Made by a program: the position numbers and the translations under genes
Notes under the pieces: model-generated
The model's database searches: none
What the model was told of the DNA's origin: nothing
The model's input: only the letters and a program-made list of their open reading frames with translations
In this document: one piece after another, positions 19,364 to 27,348 of the stretch
Position numbering within the stretch: position 1 is the first letter of the stretch
Layout of the letters: every line of letters starts with the position of its first letter
Assembly: GCA_019637265.1 (NCBI GenBank)
Contig: JAHBVY010000001.1
Coordinates: 744,001-808,000 of the forward strand
DNA: 64,000 bases
Reading direction: 5' to 3'
Source: Polyangiaceae bacterium
Lineage (GTDB): Bacteria; Myxococcota_A; Polyangia; Polyangiales; Polyangiaceae

Positions 19364-20761
19364 GTGAAGCCACCTCGAAGCGAAGACAGCCGTCCCAGTG
19401 AGCTCGAAACGGCGCGGCGCCTGACGATGGGCATCACGCGCTCCGCGCGCGCCGCGCTCACCCTGGTGCCCATTTACCTCTCCTACTTCTTCATCTGGGT
19501 GCTTTGGAAGAAGCTCGGGCGGGAGCCGAGCAAGGAGCGCTGGCGCGCGGTCCACACCCGGAACGCGCGGCGCTTCTACGCCCTGGCCACCGAGATGCGC
19601 GGCGGCCTCATCAAGGTAGGTCAGCTCATCAGCGCGCGCGTCGACATCGTGCCGCGGGTGTGGGTGAAGGAGCTGTCGCGGCTCCAAGACCGCGTGGAGC
19701 CTACCCCCTTTGAAGGGATCCACGCGCACTTGGCGGAGCAATACGGTCGGCCCCCGGAGGAGGTGCTCGCGCACATCGATCCCACCTGCCTCGCCGCGGC
19801 GAGCTTTGGTCAGGTGCACCGCGCAGAGACCCACGACGGGCGCCAGCTGGCCTTGAAGATCCGCTACCCGGACATCCAGGCGAAGCTCGCGGTGGACATG
19901 GCGCTGTTTGGCGTCGCGGTCCCGCTGTTCAACATCTTCATCCCCAAGGTGGACCTCAGCGTGATCTACCGGGAGATGCGGCTCGCCCTGGAGACCGAGC
20001 TCGACTACGAACAAGAGGCCGCCTACACGCGCACCATTCACCAGAACTTCCAAGGCTTCCAGCCGACGCTGGGGGGCAGCGTGCGCCCGTCAGGGCAAGT
20101 CGTGATCCCGGAGGTGGTGGATGAGTTCTCCACCTCGAGCGTGATCGCGACCACCTTCTTCGAAGGCTACAAGATCACCGATCGCGAGCGGATGCAGGCG
20201 CTCGGCGTGACCGCTACGGAGCTGCTCGAGCTGGTCCTGAACACCTGGACCAAGATGATGTACCAGGACGGCGTGTTCCAGAGCGACCCGCACCCGGGGA
20301 ACCTCTTGTTCAACGTGGTGGAGGGCCGCACCACTTTGTGCGTGATCGACTTTGGTCAGGTGAAGATACTACCACGGGATTTCCATCAGAAGCTGGTGGC
20401 CTCGGTGATGGCCTTCATCACTCGGGACGTGGACAGCTACGCCGCGAGCATCGTGAGCGTCGGGATCTTGAGCGAGGCGGACGCCGAGCGCGCCAAGCCG
20501 CTCTTGCGCGAGTTCTTCGAGAAGTACTACGAGCTGTCGCCGGCCGAGGCGCGCCAGCTCGACTTCGATCGCATCCGGGAGGACGTGCAAGATCTGCTCG
20601 CGCGCATCGAGGGCGTGCACATCCCGACGGATCTCGTGCTGTACGGCCGCACCTTCAGCCTGCTCGCGGGGCTGGGGACGGCGCTCGACGAGCACCAGAA
20701 CCTGGTCACCTTGGCCAAGCCCTTCTTGATGCAGGCCATCCTCACGCCGCGCACGAGCTGA
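19364..20761 (+). CDS. ABC1/UbiB family atypical kinase
   Basis: A member of the ABC1/AarF/UbiB family, atypical kinases or ATPases tied to quinone and isoprenoid lipid metabolism. The signature KVGQLISARVDIVP is present, followed by AAASFGQVHRAE (the Ala-rich nucleotide loop), LKIRYP with the ATP-site Lys, ETELDYEQEA, the catalytic QSDPHPGN and the metal-binding IDFGQVK. A hydrophobic helix lies near residue 30 (VPIYLSYFFIWVLW). The frame is open from TTG 19181, but the first 60 codons look non-coding and contain a dispersed motif, so I chose GTG 19364; ATG 19424 is also possible. The length, 465 residues, suits the family. Confidence 0.88.
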   Translation: MKPPRSEDSRPSELETARRLTMGITRSARAALTLVPIYLSYFFIWVLWKKLGREPSKERWRAVHTRNARRFYALATEMRGGLIKVGQLISARVDIVPRVWVKELSRLQDRVEPTPFEGIHAHLAEQYGRPPEEVLAHIDPTCLAAASFGQVHRAETHDGRQLALKIRYPDIQAKLAVDMALFGVAVPLFNIFIPKVDLSVIYREMRLALETELDYEQEAAYTRTIHQNFQGFQPTLGGSVRPSGQVVIPEVVDEFSTSSVIATTFFEGYKITDRERMQALGVTATELLELVLNTWTKMMYQDGVFQSDPHPGNLLFNVVEGRTTLCVIDFGQVKILPRDFHQKLVASVMAFITRDVDSYAASIVSVGILSEADAERAKPLLREFFEKYYELSPAEARQLDFDRIREDVQDLLARIEGVHIPTDLVLYGRTFSLLAGLGTALDEHQNLVTLAKPFLMQAILTPRTS

Positions 20762-20803
20762 GACGCTGCCGGTGACGCCCGCGAGCCACACCGAGATCAG
20801 CCC

Positions 20804-21889
20804 CTACCCGCGCTCGAACTCGAGCTTCACCCAGGCGCCGCGCTGGCTGGGCCCCTTGCACGCCCACAGGCCGCGCGTCTCCGGCTCCGCCACCAGGCAG
20901 GAGTTGGTCGCGGTGCCCTGAGCATCCTCCGGGAACCGCGCGATGCTGTCCACCCCATCGGTCCGGTCGGCGAACGCGGCCTGGAGCGACTCCGGCGTGT
21001 GACCCCCCACTCGGAGCAGTTCGAGCATCCGCGCGAGCCGGCGCTCGCTGGAGCTCGTGGTGGGCTCCCCTTGGAGCGCCGCGTGGGCTGGGCTCAGGCA
21101 ATGATTGCTGCGCGCCAGCGCCTCGGTGCTCGCGTCACGCCGCTCGAGGCTGCTCGCGGCGGCCTCGAGCTCCAGCGCGCCGCCTGCGTCCGCTACCCAG
21201 TAGGTGTGCGCCGCCGCGCGCGGCGCGTCCGTGAGGAGCGCGGCTGCTTCCGCGCGGTCGCGCGCGCGGATCAGGCGGTGCAGGAGGCTCAAATAGCCCA
21301 CCCCCGGGCGACCGCCGCGCACCTTGATGTTGGTGGTGCCGACAGCGAGGCCATGCTCGTTCATCCCCATCAGCGTGAGGCAGCCGACGCAGCCGACGGA
21401 CCACGTCTCCGGCCCCTCCGTTGGCACGCGATGAATGGCCAGCACGTAGTCGAGATCTTGCGGGTTGAGGTCCCAGGTCTGCCCCGCCAGCACGCGGCCC
21501 GCGGCGCTCAGCGCGCCCGGGAGCAGGAAGCTGGTGCAGCCCTCCTCGTCGGCGGCGCTCGGGAGCAGCAGCACGTCGCGGACGTCAGTCATGTTGGCGA
21601 CCGCGTACAAAGCGTCGCTAGCGACCCCCGCCGCCCGAGCGATGGCGTCGTGCTCCCGGGTCCCCTCGGGGTCCCACTCCCGCGCGATGCGCAGGCACCG
21701 CGCGCCCATCTCCGTCAGCAGCGCCGCCCCCGAAGCGCCGCGCTCACGGAAGTAAACCTCCACCGCCTCGAGCCGCTGCGCCACGAAGCGCTGGATCGAC
21801 TCCCGCTGGCTCTCGCCGTGGGCGGCGCCCAGCTGCTCAGGGCTGCCTTCGACGCGCAAGGTGGGGAGGGTGAACAGCGCTTCGGTCAT
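20804..21889 (-). CDS. C45 family Ntn hydrolase (acyltransferase/peptidase-like)
   Basis: 361 residues. It matches the C45 family (acyl-CoA:6-aminopenicillanic acid acyltransferase-like), which are self-cleaving N-terminal nucleophile hydrolases. The probable nucleophile is the Cys of EEGCTSFLL, which becomes the new N terminus after cleavage. The following blocks GQTWDLN, GCLTLMGMNEHGLAVGTTNI and AHTYWVADAGGALELE are characteristic. The substrate is unknown: amide-bond cleavage and acyl transfer are both known in the family. ATG 21889 was chosen because the upstream extension lacks family features. It converges with the ABC1 gene, with 42 bp between the stops. Confidence 0.85.
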   Translation of the reverse strand: MTEALFTLPTLRVEGSPEQLGAAHGESQRESIQRFVAQRLEAVEVYFRERGASGAALLTEMGARCLRIAREWDPEGTREHDAIARAAGVASDALYAVANMTDVRDVLLLPSAADEEGCTSFLLPGALSAAGRVLAGQTWDLNPQDLDYVLAIHRVPTEGPETWSVGCVGCLTLMGMNEHGLAVGTTNIKVRGGRPGVGYLSLLHRLIRARDRAEAAALLTDAPRAAAHTYWVADAGGALELEAAASSLERRDASTEALARSNHCLSPAHAALQGEPTTSSSERRLARMLELLRVGGHTPESLQAAFADRTDGVDSIARFPEDAQGTATNSCLVAEPETRGLWACKGPSQRGAWVKLEFERG

Positions 21890-22028
21890 GGCGCCCGTCA
21901 GGCTCCCAGCTGAGCTGAGCTGAGTCAAATCGGAGCGCTCGTGAGGTGTTGGCGCGGCGCTTCCCAGAGGCACCGCCTGCGCCGCGCGAGCGCTGGTGCG
22001 CGGCCAACACCAGTGCTCTGATCTCGGG

Positions 22029-22748
22029 ATGAGCCGGACGAGCGAGGCAGACGCGCTCCGCGCGGTCACGCGCTGCTTGGAGGCGCGCGGCTTCGATCTC
22101 CACGCTCAGGGGTTTGGCGAGGCCCTGGGTGATCTCGCCGAACCGTTCGGGATCGAGCCCTCTTCCCCGCTGCTCGTGACGGGTAACACCCGGGCGCTGT
22201 GGCCCGCGTTCGTCACCGCGCGGCAACGGGGTGAGGTGGGCCCGCCCGATCCGCTCGACGCCTACACCGAGGCCGCTCACGAGGCCGCCCTGCGCGCCGC
22301 AGGTGCCACCGCGCGCCCCCTGTGGGCCCACCGCGGCACCCCGGTGCTGCCGATCCAGCGCGTCGCCGAGCGCCTGGGCCTGTGCCACGTGGGGCCCGCT
22401 GGGCTCGCGGTGCATCCGGTGTATGGGCCCTGGTTCGGCCTGCGAGCGCTGCTCGTCTTCCCTCCCGGGTTGCACGGAGGGGCGCCGCTCCCCACCGCGC
22501 CGGCTCCCACCGCGGCTCCAGCGCCCTCTGCGCCGCTCCCCGGGGCCGGGCCCTGCGCGGGCTGCGCGGCCCCCTGTCGGGCGGCGTTCGACCACGCGCG
22601 GCGCGCGACGGAGCGCCTCGACAAGCAAGGCATCGCCGCGACGTGGCGGCTGTGGGTCGCGGCGCGCGACGCCTGCCCCGTCGGCCGCGAGCACCGCTAT
22701 TCGGCGGCGCAGCTCGCCCACCACTACGGCGCCGCGGAGGACGGTTGA
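22029..22748 (+). CDS. MMACHC (CblC)-like protein with Cys-rich segment
   Basis: 239 residues. The patterns LLVTGNTRALWPAF, DPLDAYTE and GPWFGLRALLVFP recall the MMACHC/CblC-like cobalamin-processing family and the related N-terminal part of epoxyqueuosine reductase; the match is from memory and moderate. Near residue 175 a Pro/Ala linker is followed by CAGCAAPC, and a further DACPVG occurs near residue 215: four Cys that could bind an iron-sulfur cluster or metal. It is the first of three genes in one direction; the third is a double radical SAM protein, so a cofactor-processing role would fit the neighbourhood. QueG-like reductase without the second ferredoxin domain is the main alternative. 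Confidence 0.55.
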   Translation: MSRTSEADALRAVTRCLEARGFDLHAQGFGEALGDLAEPFGIEPSSPLLVTGNTRALWPAFVTARQRGEVGPPDPLDAYTEAAHEAALRAAGATARPLWAHRGTPVLPIQRVAERLGLCHVGPAGLAVHPVYGPWFGLRALLVFPPGLHGGAPLPTAPAPTAAPAPSAPLPGAGPCAGCAAPCRAAFDHARRATERLDKQGIAATWRLWVAARDACPVGREHRYSAAQLAHHYGAAEDG

Positions 22749-22817
22749 ACGTCGCGAGCGCGCCCGGGTGAGAGCCCCCTCGTGCGTCGGCGATGGACCG
22801 TGGCAAGATGCCGGGAC

Positions 22818-23702
22818 ATGACGCGCCGGACCGACGTCCCCACCCTGAGCTCCCTCGACGACGCGAGCGCCGGAGGGGGAGCCAGTGCGCCCGAGACCGA
22901 GGCGATGCCGCCCACCGAGCGTCAGAACACGTTCGAGCAGGTGACCGAGCGCCCCGGCAGCTTCGAGCAGATGACCGAGCGTCACAGCAGTGAGCAGCTC
23001 ACGCTGCCGCGCGGGACGCCCCAGGGTGTCATCCGACAGAGCGGGCTCACGCCCCACAGCGAGCAGCGCACCCTCGAGGTGCCGCTCATCGTCTCTGGAG
23101 GACGCCCCGCCAGCTCGCTGTTGCCGCTCAGCCACACCCTCGAGAGCGGCACCCAGGCGCAGCCTCGAGTCGCCACCCAGGCCAGTTTCCCGGTTGCGGC
23201 CCAACCCGCGGCGCAGCCGCCCGATACAGGCAAGGGGGCTGACGAGCTGCCGACGAACGCGCCGCTCTGGATGCGGCGGGCGCGCGAGCTGTCTCAGGCG
23301 CTCGAGGCGGCCATTGCCCTGGGGGAGCCGGATGGGTTCGTCGTGGCGAGCGTCGAGCGGGCCTACGACGCGTTCAGCGCCGGTGGCTTCCGGGCCTCCG
23401 AGATCGCGGCCGTTTCGGAGGCGGTGCTTGGCAGCTATCGCGATGTGCGGCGGGCTGGGGCCGACCCAGCGCGGGCCGTGGCGCGCGAGGCGGAGGTGCT
23501 GTTTCGCGCGCTCCCTCCGCAGGTGGCGAGCTGGGTCTCGCTCACCTACCTCATCCAGGTGGTGAGCGATCTACGCAGTCAGACATCCGAACAAACCGCG
23601 ATGGTGCGCGGGACGATGCGCGTGCTGGGGTGGGACGTCGCGCATGAGCGGACCGCGACGGGCGCCATCCACGCGGCGCGCTCGGTGAGCGCGGGGGGCT
23701 GA
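22818..23702 (+). CDS. Hypothetical protein encoded next to the double radical SAM gene
   Basis: 294 residues, no family recognised. The N-terminal half is Ser/Thr/Glu/Pro-rich and probably disordered; it contains a repeated FEQVTERPGSFEQMTER unit around residues 35-60. From about residue 140 on it is helical and looks folded (APLWMRRARELSQALEAAIAL, VASWVSLTYLIQVVSDLR). There is no signal peptide or Cys. The stop codon is four bases before the radical SAM start, so co-transcription is very likely. It could be a partner or substrate of that enzyme, though it is large for a peptide precursor and has no obvious leader/core layout. ATG 22818 was chosen as the first start before the ordered composition. 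Confidence 0.65.
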   Translation: MTRRTDVPTLSSLDDASAGGGASAPETEAMPPTERQNTFEQVTERPGSFEQMTERHSSEQLTLPRGTPQGVIRQSGLTPHSEQRTLEVPLIVSGGRPASSLLPLSHTLESGTQAQPRVATQASFPVAAQPAAQPPDTGKGADELPTNAPLWMRRARELSQALEAAIALGEPDGFVVASVERAYDAFSAGGFRASEIAAVSEAVLGSYRDVRRAGADPARAVAREAEVLFRALPPQVASWVSLTYLIQVVSDLRSQTSEQTAMVRGTMRVLGWDVAHERTATGAIHAARSVSAGG

Positions 23703-23706
23703 GCGG

Positions 23707-25509
23707 TTGGCGCAGGTCGTCCGGGTGGGGGTCACCGAGACCTGCAACCAGAACTGCCTGTTTTGCAACGCCCGTCGCGCTGAGGAGCGCCCTGACTGGC
23801 TGCGCAGCGCCCCGCTGCGCGTCGCTCGCGCGGCCGCTCAGGCGCCGCGCGAGCTGGTGCTCACCGGGGGCGAGCCGACCCTGCGCCGCGATCTCCCGCA
23901 GCTCGTGAGGCTCGCCAAGGCGCGCGGCGCCGAGCGCGTCGTGCTGGAGACCAACGCCACGCTGCTCAGCCCGGCTCGGGTGGAGGCGCTCGCCCGCGCC
24001 GGGATCGATCGAGCGCGGGTGCACCTGCCAGGCTGGGGCGCCGCGGCCGACCACACCACGCGCGACGCCGGGGGCTTCACGGCGACGCTCACCGGGATCC
24101 GCGCGCTCACCGCCGCGGGGGTCTCCGTCGAGCTGGCGATCCCCGTCACCGAGAGCACCCGCGCGTCCTTGCCCACCCTCGCTCAGCGCCTGCTCGAAGC
24201 GGAGCTCGAGCTCCACGCCTTGGTGGTGCGCGTGCCGAGCACCAGCCCCCGCCCCGAAGAGCTCTGCCGCGTGGCGGACGCTGCGGAGGCCATCACGCGC
24301 CTAGCCGAAGGCGCGCGCGTCGCGGGGCTCAGCGTGCGCCTGGCGCAGGACGACGCGCTCCCGCCGTGCGCCTTCCCCAAGCCGCAGCGCGTGGCGCACC
24401 TGTTCGCGCTCACTCCGGGTGGGGGCACCCGCGCGGGTTACGTGCAGGTGCCCGCTTGTGCGCGCTGTGAGGTGAGCGATCGTTGCCCTGGGCTCGCGGC
24501 GTCGCTGCTCGAGCGCGAGCCCGCCCTGACGAGCACGCTGAGGCCCATCGAGGAAGATCGACTGCGCCGCCGCCTGAGCGTCATCTCGTCGATCGAAGAT
24601 CAAGTCGCGCGGGAGCTGGTATCGCGGGAGGTGGCGCGCATCGAGGATCAGGTCGTCCCGTCCTACACCGTGCGGGTCAACTACCAGTGCAACCAGCGCT
24701 GCCACTTCTGCTTCGTCTCCACGCACCTCCCCGCCGCGAGCGAGGCCCAGATCCACGCGGCGCTGGTGGAGGCGGGGAACGCCGGCGCGCGGCTCGCGCT
24801 GTCCGGCGGCGAGCCGACGTTGAACCCGCAGCTCCCCGACTACGCGCGGTTCGCGCGCGCGGCGGGGGTGAGCGCCGTGGAGGTCCAGACCAACGCCACC
24901 CGCCTCACCCAGCCTGGGCTCTTGGAGCAGCTGGTGGAGGCGGGCGTCGACAGGCTGTTCGTCTCGCTCCATGGCGCCACGGCGGAGATCTCGGATCAGG
25001 TCACCGCCGCCCCGGGCACCTTCGAGCAGACCGTGGCGGGCCTCGACGCCGCCCACCTCACCCCGCTGTCGCTCACCCTCAACTTCGTGTTCTGTGAGCT
25101 GAACTACCACGAGTTCCCCGACGTGGTGCGGCTCATCAGCGAGCGCTGGCCGCGCGCGACCCTGTCCGTCTCGTTCGTCGCGCCCTCCACCGATCAGGTG
25201 CCGCGCGATCGCGCGCTGGTCCCCTCATACACCCGGGTGATGCCCACGTTGGAAGCCGGCCTCGAGCTCGCGCTCGAGCGCGGGCTACGGGTGAGCGGCT
25301 TCGAGTCGATGTGTGGGGTCCCCCTCTGCTTGGTGCCGCCGGTGATGGAGAGCTACCTGCCGAGCGCGGCGCTACCCCCTGGTGAGGGCGAGGGGGAGTT
25401 CATCAAAGCCGCGGCCTGCGAGTCGTGCAGCGCTCGTGCCCGCTGCTTCGGGGTGCGGCGGGGCTACGCCGAGATGAACGGTGTGGCCGAGCTCCACCCA
25501 CTGCCATGA
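23707..25509 (+). CDS. Double radical SAM protein with two SPASM-like halves
   Basis: 600 residues made of two homologous halves. Each half has a radical SAM cluster motif: CNQNCLFC (Cys 13, 17, 20) and CNQRCHFC (Cys 328, 332, 335). Each has the downstream LTGGEPTL or LSGGEPTL block that contacts SAM. Each ends with extra Cys: CARCEVSDRC near residues 251-260 and CESCSARARC near the C terminus, plus a Cys in PPCAFP and in GVPLC. The C-x2-C-x5-C layout suggests auxiliary clusters of the SPASM/twitch type. The protein thus looks like a fused duplication with up to four or more iron-sulfur clusters. The start is TTG 23707, after a G-rich stretch; the first Cys motif starts only 12 residues in. 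Substrate unknown; the adjacent unknown protein is a candidate partner. Confidence 0.85.
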   Translation: MAQVVRVGVTETCNQNCLFCNARRAEERPDWLRSAPLRVARAAAQAPRELVLTGGEPTLRRDLPQLVRLAKARGAERVVLETNATLLSPARVEALARAGIDRARVHLPGWGAAADHTTRDAGGFTATLTGIRALTAAGVSVELAIPVTESTRASLPTLAQRLLEAELELHALVVRVPSTSPRPEELCRVADAAEAITRLAEGARVAGLSVRLAQDDALPPCAFPKPQRVAHLFALTPGGGTRAGYVQVPACARCEVSDRCPGLAASLLEREPALTSTLRPIEEDRLRRRLSVISSIEDQVARELVSREVARIEDQVVPSYTVRVNYQCNQRCHFCFVSTHLPAASEAQIHAALVEAGNAGARLALSGGEPTLNPQLPDYARFARAAGVSAVEVQTNATRLTQPGLLEQLVEAGVDRLFVSLHGATAEISDQVTAAPGTFEQTVAGLDAAHLTPLSLTLNFVFCELNYHEFPDVVRLISERWPRATLSVSFVAPSTDQVPRDRALVPSYTRVMPTLEAGLELALERGLRVSGFESMCGVPLCLVPPVMESYLPSAALPPGEGEGEFIKAAACESCSARARCFGVRRGYAEMNGVAELHPLP

Positions 25510-25587
25510 GCTGGTCCGAGGTGGGCAGCAGCAGCGCTGACTAGCGGGGGATCGGGCGAGCGCGCCTCACGTCGAGGCAGTGACTGT

Positions 25588-25604
25588 CCGCCGTCGGTCG
25601 GCGG
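25588..25604. terminator. GC-rich hairpin after the radical SAM gene
   Basis: CCGCCG and CGGCGG flank a TCGGT loop, 78 bp after the stop. No T tract. It may end the upstream transcript. Confidence 0.35.
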
Positions 25605-25675
25605 TCCCGCCGATCGACACCCGGCGGCGTCGCTTCGACGTGCAGCGCGGCGCGTTTCCAGTATACCGAGGAGAG

Positions 25676-26584
25676 ATGGCAAGCTTGACGCGGGGGCTCG
25701 TGTGCGGTTCGTTGGTGTGGCTCGTGGGGTGCGCGAGCGGGGGCGATCTCACGGATCCTGACATCACCCCGAGCGACGGCGGCACGGCGGGCAGCGGCGC
25801 CACGGGGGGTCAGGGAGCCTCCGGGGGTGATGGTGGCTCCGGCGCCACGGGAGCCAGCGGCGGCCATGGCGCTACCGGGGCGAGCGGGGGCAACGGCGCC
25901 ACGGGAGCCAGCGGGGGCTTCGGTGGCAGCGGGGGCGTGGGTGGAGCCGGCGGTATCGGCGGGGTCGCAGGGATCGGGGGTGTGGGCGGCATCGGCGGGG
26001 TCGCAGGGATCGGCGGAACGGGCGCTTCGGGTGGCAGCAGCGGCTCCGGCGGCACAGGCGCCTCGGGTGGCAGCAGCGGCTCCGGCGGCAGCAGTGGTTC
26101 TGGCGGCGCTGGCGGCAGCAGCGGCTCCGGGGGCACTGGAGGTAGCCCGGGTTGTGATCCCTCGGAGCAGCTCAACTCCTGCGCCAGCTCCACCTACCTC
26201 ACGAGTCACTGCGGTGACTCGAGCTGCGGCTTCTTGTGCCCCGTCGCGGGCGGCACCTTGGTGGCGGAGCAGCGAGGCGTCGGCTCCGCCTGGTTCCGGC
26301 TCACCTCGGAAGAGTGCTCGCTGTGCGCGGCGGATCTGCTGGGCGAGGCCCTGCTGAGCGTGCCAGCCGGCGTGAACTACGACCTCTACCTGTGGAGCAG
26401 CTGCAGCACGCTGCTCGCGTCGTCGACCGCAGGCACGGGGCAAGACGAGAGCGTCCTCGCCATCGTCGCCACGGATTTCCCCACCTTGAGCGACACCACG
26501 GATTACTTCATCGAGGTCCGTTACGCGGGCGGCCACAGCTGTGAAGAGTGGACCCTGCAGGTGGTCGGCTCGGTGTGCAACTAG
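25676..26584 (+). CDS. Gly-rich surface lipoprotein with a C-terminal PPC-like domain
   Basis: 302 residues. A lipoprotein signal ends in the lipobox WLVGC at about residue 19. Residues 30-160 are a low-complexity region of Gly, Ser, Ala and Thr built from units such as GATGASGG, GGIGGVAG and GASGGSSGSG. The C-terminal 140 residues contain at least eight Cys (likely disulfides) and a beta-sandwich pattern, VNYDLYLWSSC ... YFIEVRY...C..W.LQV, like pre-peptidase C-terminal (PPC) domains. The plan is an anchored, exported protein with a flexible stalk. ATG 25676 follows GAGGAGAG, a good ribosome site. The repeat tract is prone to length change by slippage. Confidence 0.8.
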   Translation: MASLTRGLVCGSLVWLVGCASGGDLTDPDITPSDGGTAGSGATGGQGASGGDGGSGATGASGGHGATGASGGNGATGASGGFGGSGGVGGAGGIGGVAGIGGVGGIGGVAGIGGTGASGGSSGSGGTGASGGSSGSGGSSGSGGAGGSSGSGGTGGSPGCDPSEQLNSCASSTYLTSHCGDSSCGFLCPVAGGTLVAEQRGVGSAWFRLTSEECSLCAADLLGEALLSVPAGVNYDLYLWSSCSTLLASSTAGTGQDESVLAIVATDFPTLSDTTDYFIEVRYAGGHSCEEWTLQVVGSVCN

Positions 26585-26586
26585 CC

Positions 26587-26730
26587 GTTCGTCAGCTCCT
26601 CTGATGAAGCGGCGAGTGCTTCTTTGACGAAGCGGTTGACGGCTCTTCGTCAGCTTCTCTGATGAAGCGGCGGGTGCTTCTTTGACGAAGCGGTTGACGG
26701 CTGTCCGTCAGCTTCTTTGACGAGGCCCGG
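26587..26730. repeat. 58-bp tandem repeat, about 2.4 copies
   Basis: The GTCAGCT core recurs at 26591, 26649 and 26707, exactly 58 bp apart. The first two units differ at only a few bases. Each unit can form two hairpins: CTTCGTCAG with CTGATGAAG, and GCTTC with GAAGC. The cores match the 15-bp palindrome family (GTCAGCTTCTCTGAT). The block fills the space between the convergent lipoprotein and ccmH-like genes, so it may act as a two-way terminator. Confidence 0.75.
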
Positions 26731-26732
26731 GC

Positions 26733-27296
26733 TCAGTCTTCGCGCGCGAGCTCGGCGTCGAGGGCGTCGTCCCAGGCGTCGCGCTCACCGCCGACCTCTG
26801 GCGCCGGGAGCGAGGCCTCACGACGACGACGCCACCCCACCAGCTTGTAACCGAGGCCCACCCCCGCCGCCGCCACCAGGACGCTGAGCAAGAGCCCCAC
26901 CCGGCGCAGCGGGTTACCCTCCGGGACCGCGCGGATCTTCTCGCCGTAGCGCGCGACCAGGTCCGCCTCGATGGCGTCCGCCGTCTCCCCCGCCTTGAGG
27001 CGCGCGCGGATCTCGCTCTTCAGCGCGTTGGCGACGGGTGAATCGTGGATGTCGAGGGTCTGCTTGCTGGTGTCCCAGCAGCACGGCGCGAGCAGCCGCC
27101 CCTCCAGCCGATCGGCGCCGGCCACGTACTCCCCCGCCACCTTGCTGGCGGGCCCCGCGTCGTGCGCCTCGTGCCCCACTGCTGGCGCCGTGAGCAGCAG
27201 CCCTGCCACCAGCGTCGCCACACCCGCGCCAGCGAACCACCGAGAACCTGCGCCCGCCACGCCGGCACCCTGCCACGGGTCGCCCTGCCCTGCCAC
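26733..27296 (-). CDS. ccmH: CcmH-like cytochrome c maturation protein
   Basis: CcmH/CycL proteins handle apocytochrome c or heme-ligation thiols in the periplasm. This 187-residue protein has an N-terminal membrane segment (VATLVAGLLLTAPAVG), the periplasmic CcmH-type domain (LEGRLLAPCCW...VANALKSEIRARLKAGETADAIEADLVARYG) and a C-terminal helix (VGLLLSVLVAAAGVGLGYKL), the usual membrane layout. The conserved thiol motif is APCCW rather than the standard CxxC, with the Cys adjacent. No other ccm genes are in the window, so it is an isolated copy here. It is divergent from the DUF4920 gene, with 52 bp between the starts. Confidence 0.8.
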   Translation of the reverse strand: MAGQGDPWQGAGVAGAGSRWFAGAGVATLVAGLLLTAPAVGHEAHDAGPASKVAGEYVAGADRLEGRLLAPCCWDTSKQTLDIHDSPVANALKSEIRARLKAGETADAIEADLVARYGEKIRAVPEGNPLRRVGLLLSVLVAAAGVGLGYKLVGWRRRREASLPAPEVGGERDAWDDALDAELARED

Positions 27297-27333
27297 TGAG
27301 ACCCCGGGTGGGTGCGCTCTAGGGCGTGGGCGC

Positions 27334-27339
27334 TATAGT
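27334..27339 (+). promoter_or_regulatory. -10 box close to the start codon
   Basis: TATAGT in GCTATAGTC, nine bases before ATG 27349; five of six bases match the -10 consensus. The transcript leader would be about three bases. A -35 is not clear. Confidence 0.45.
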
Positions 27340-27348
27340 CCCCGCACG

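Noticed and set aside
18365..20053. 562-codon open frame on the minus strand
   Set aside because: It covers the SDR and ABC1 genes on the other strand, has shadow-type composition (Arg, His, Gln, Asp-rich) and no family motif.
22818..23702. RiPP precursor peptide for the radical SAM enzyme
   Set aside because: At 294 residues with a folded helical C-terminal half and no core-like tail, it does not look like a precursor. It is kept only as a possible partner.
26587..26730. Possible CRISPR array
   Set aside because: The 58-bp units are contiguous tandem repeats with no unique spacers, and no cas gene is near.
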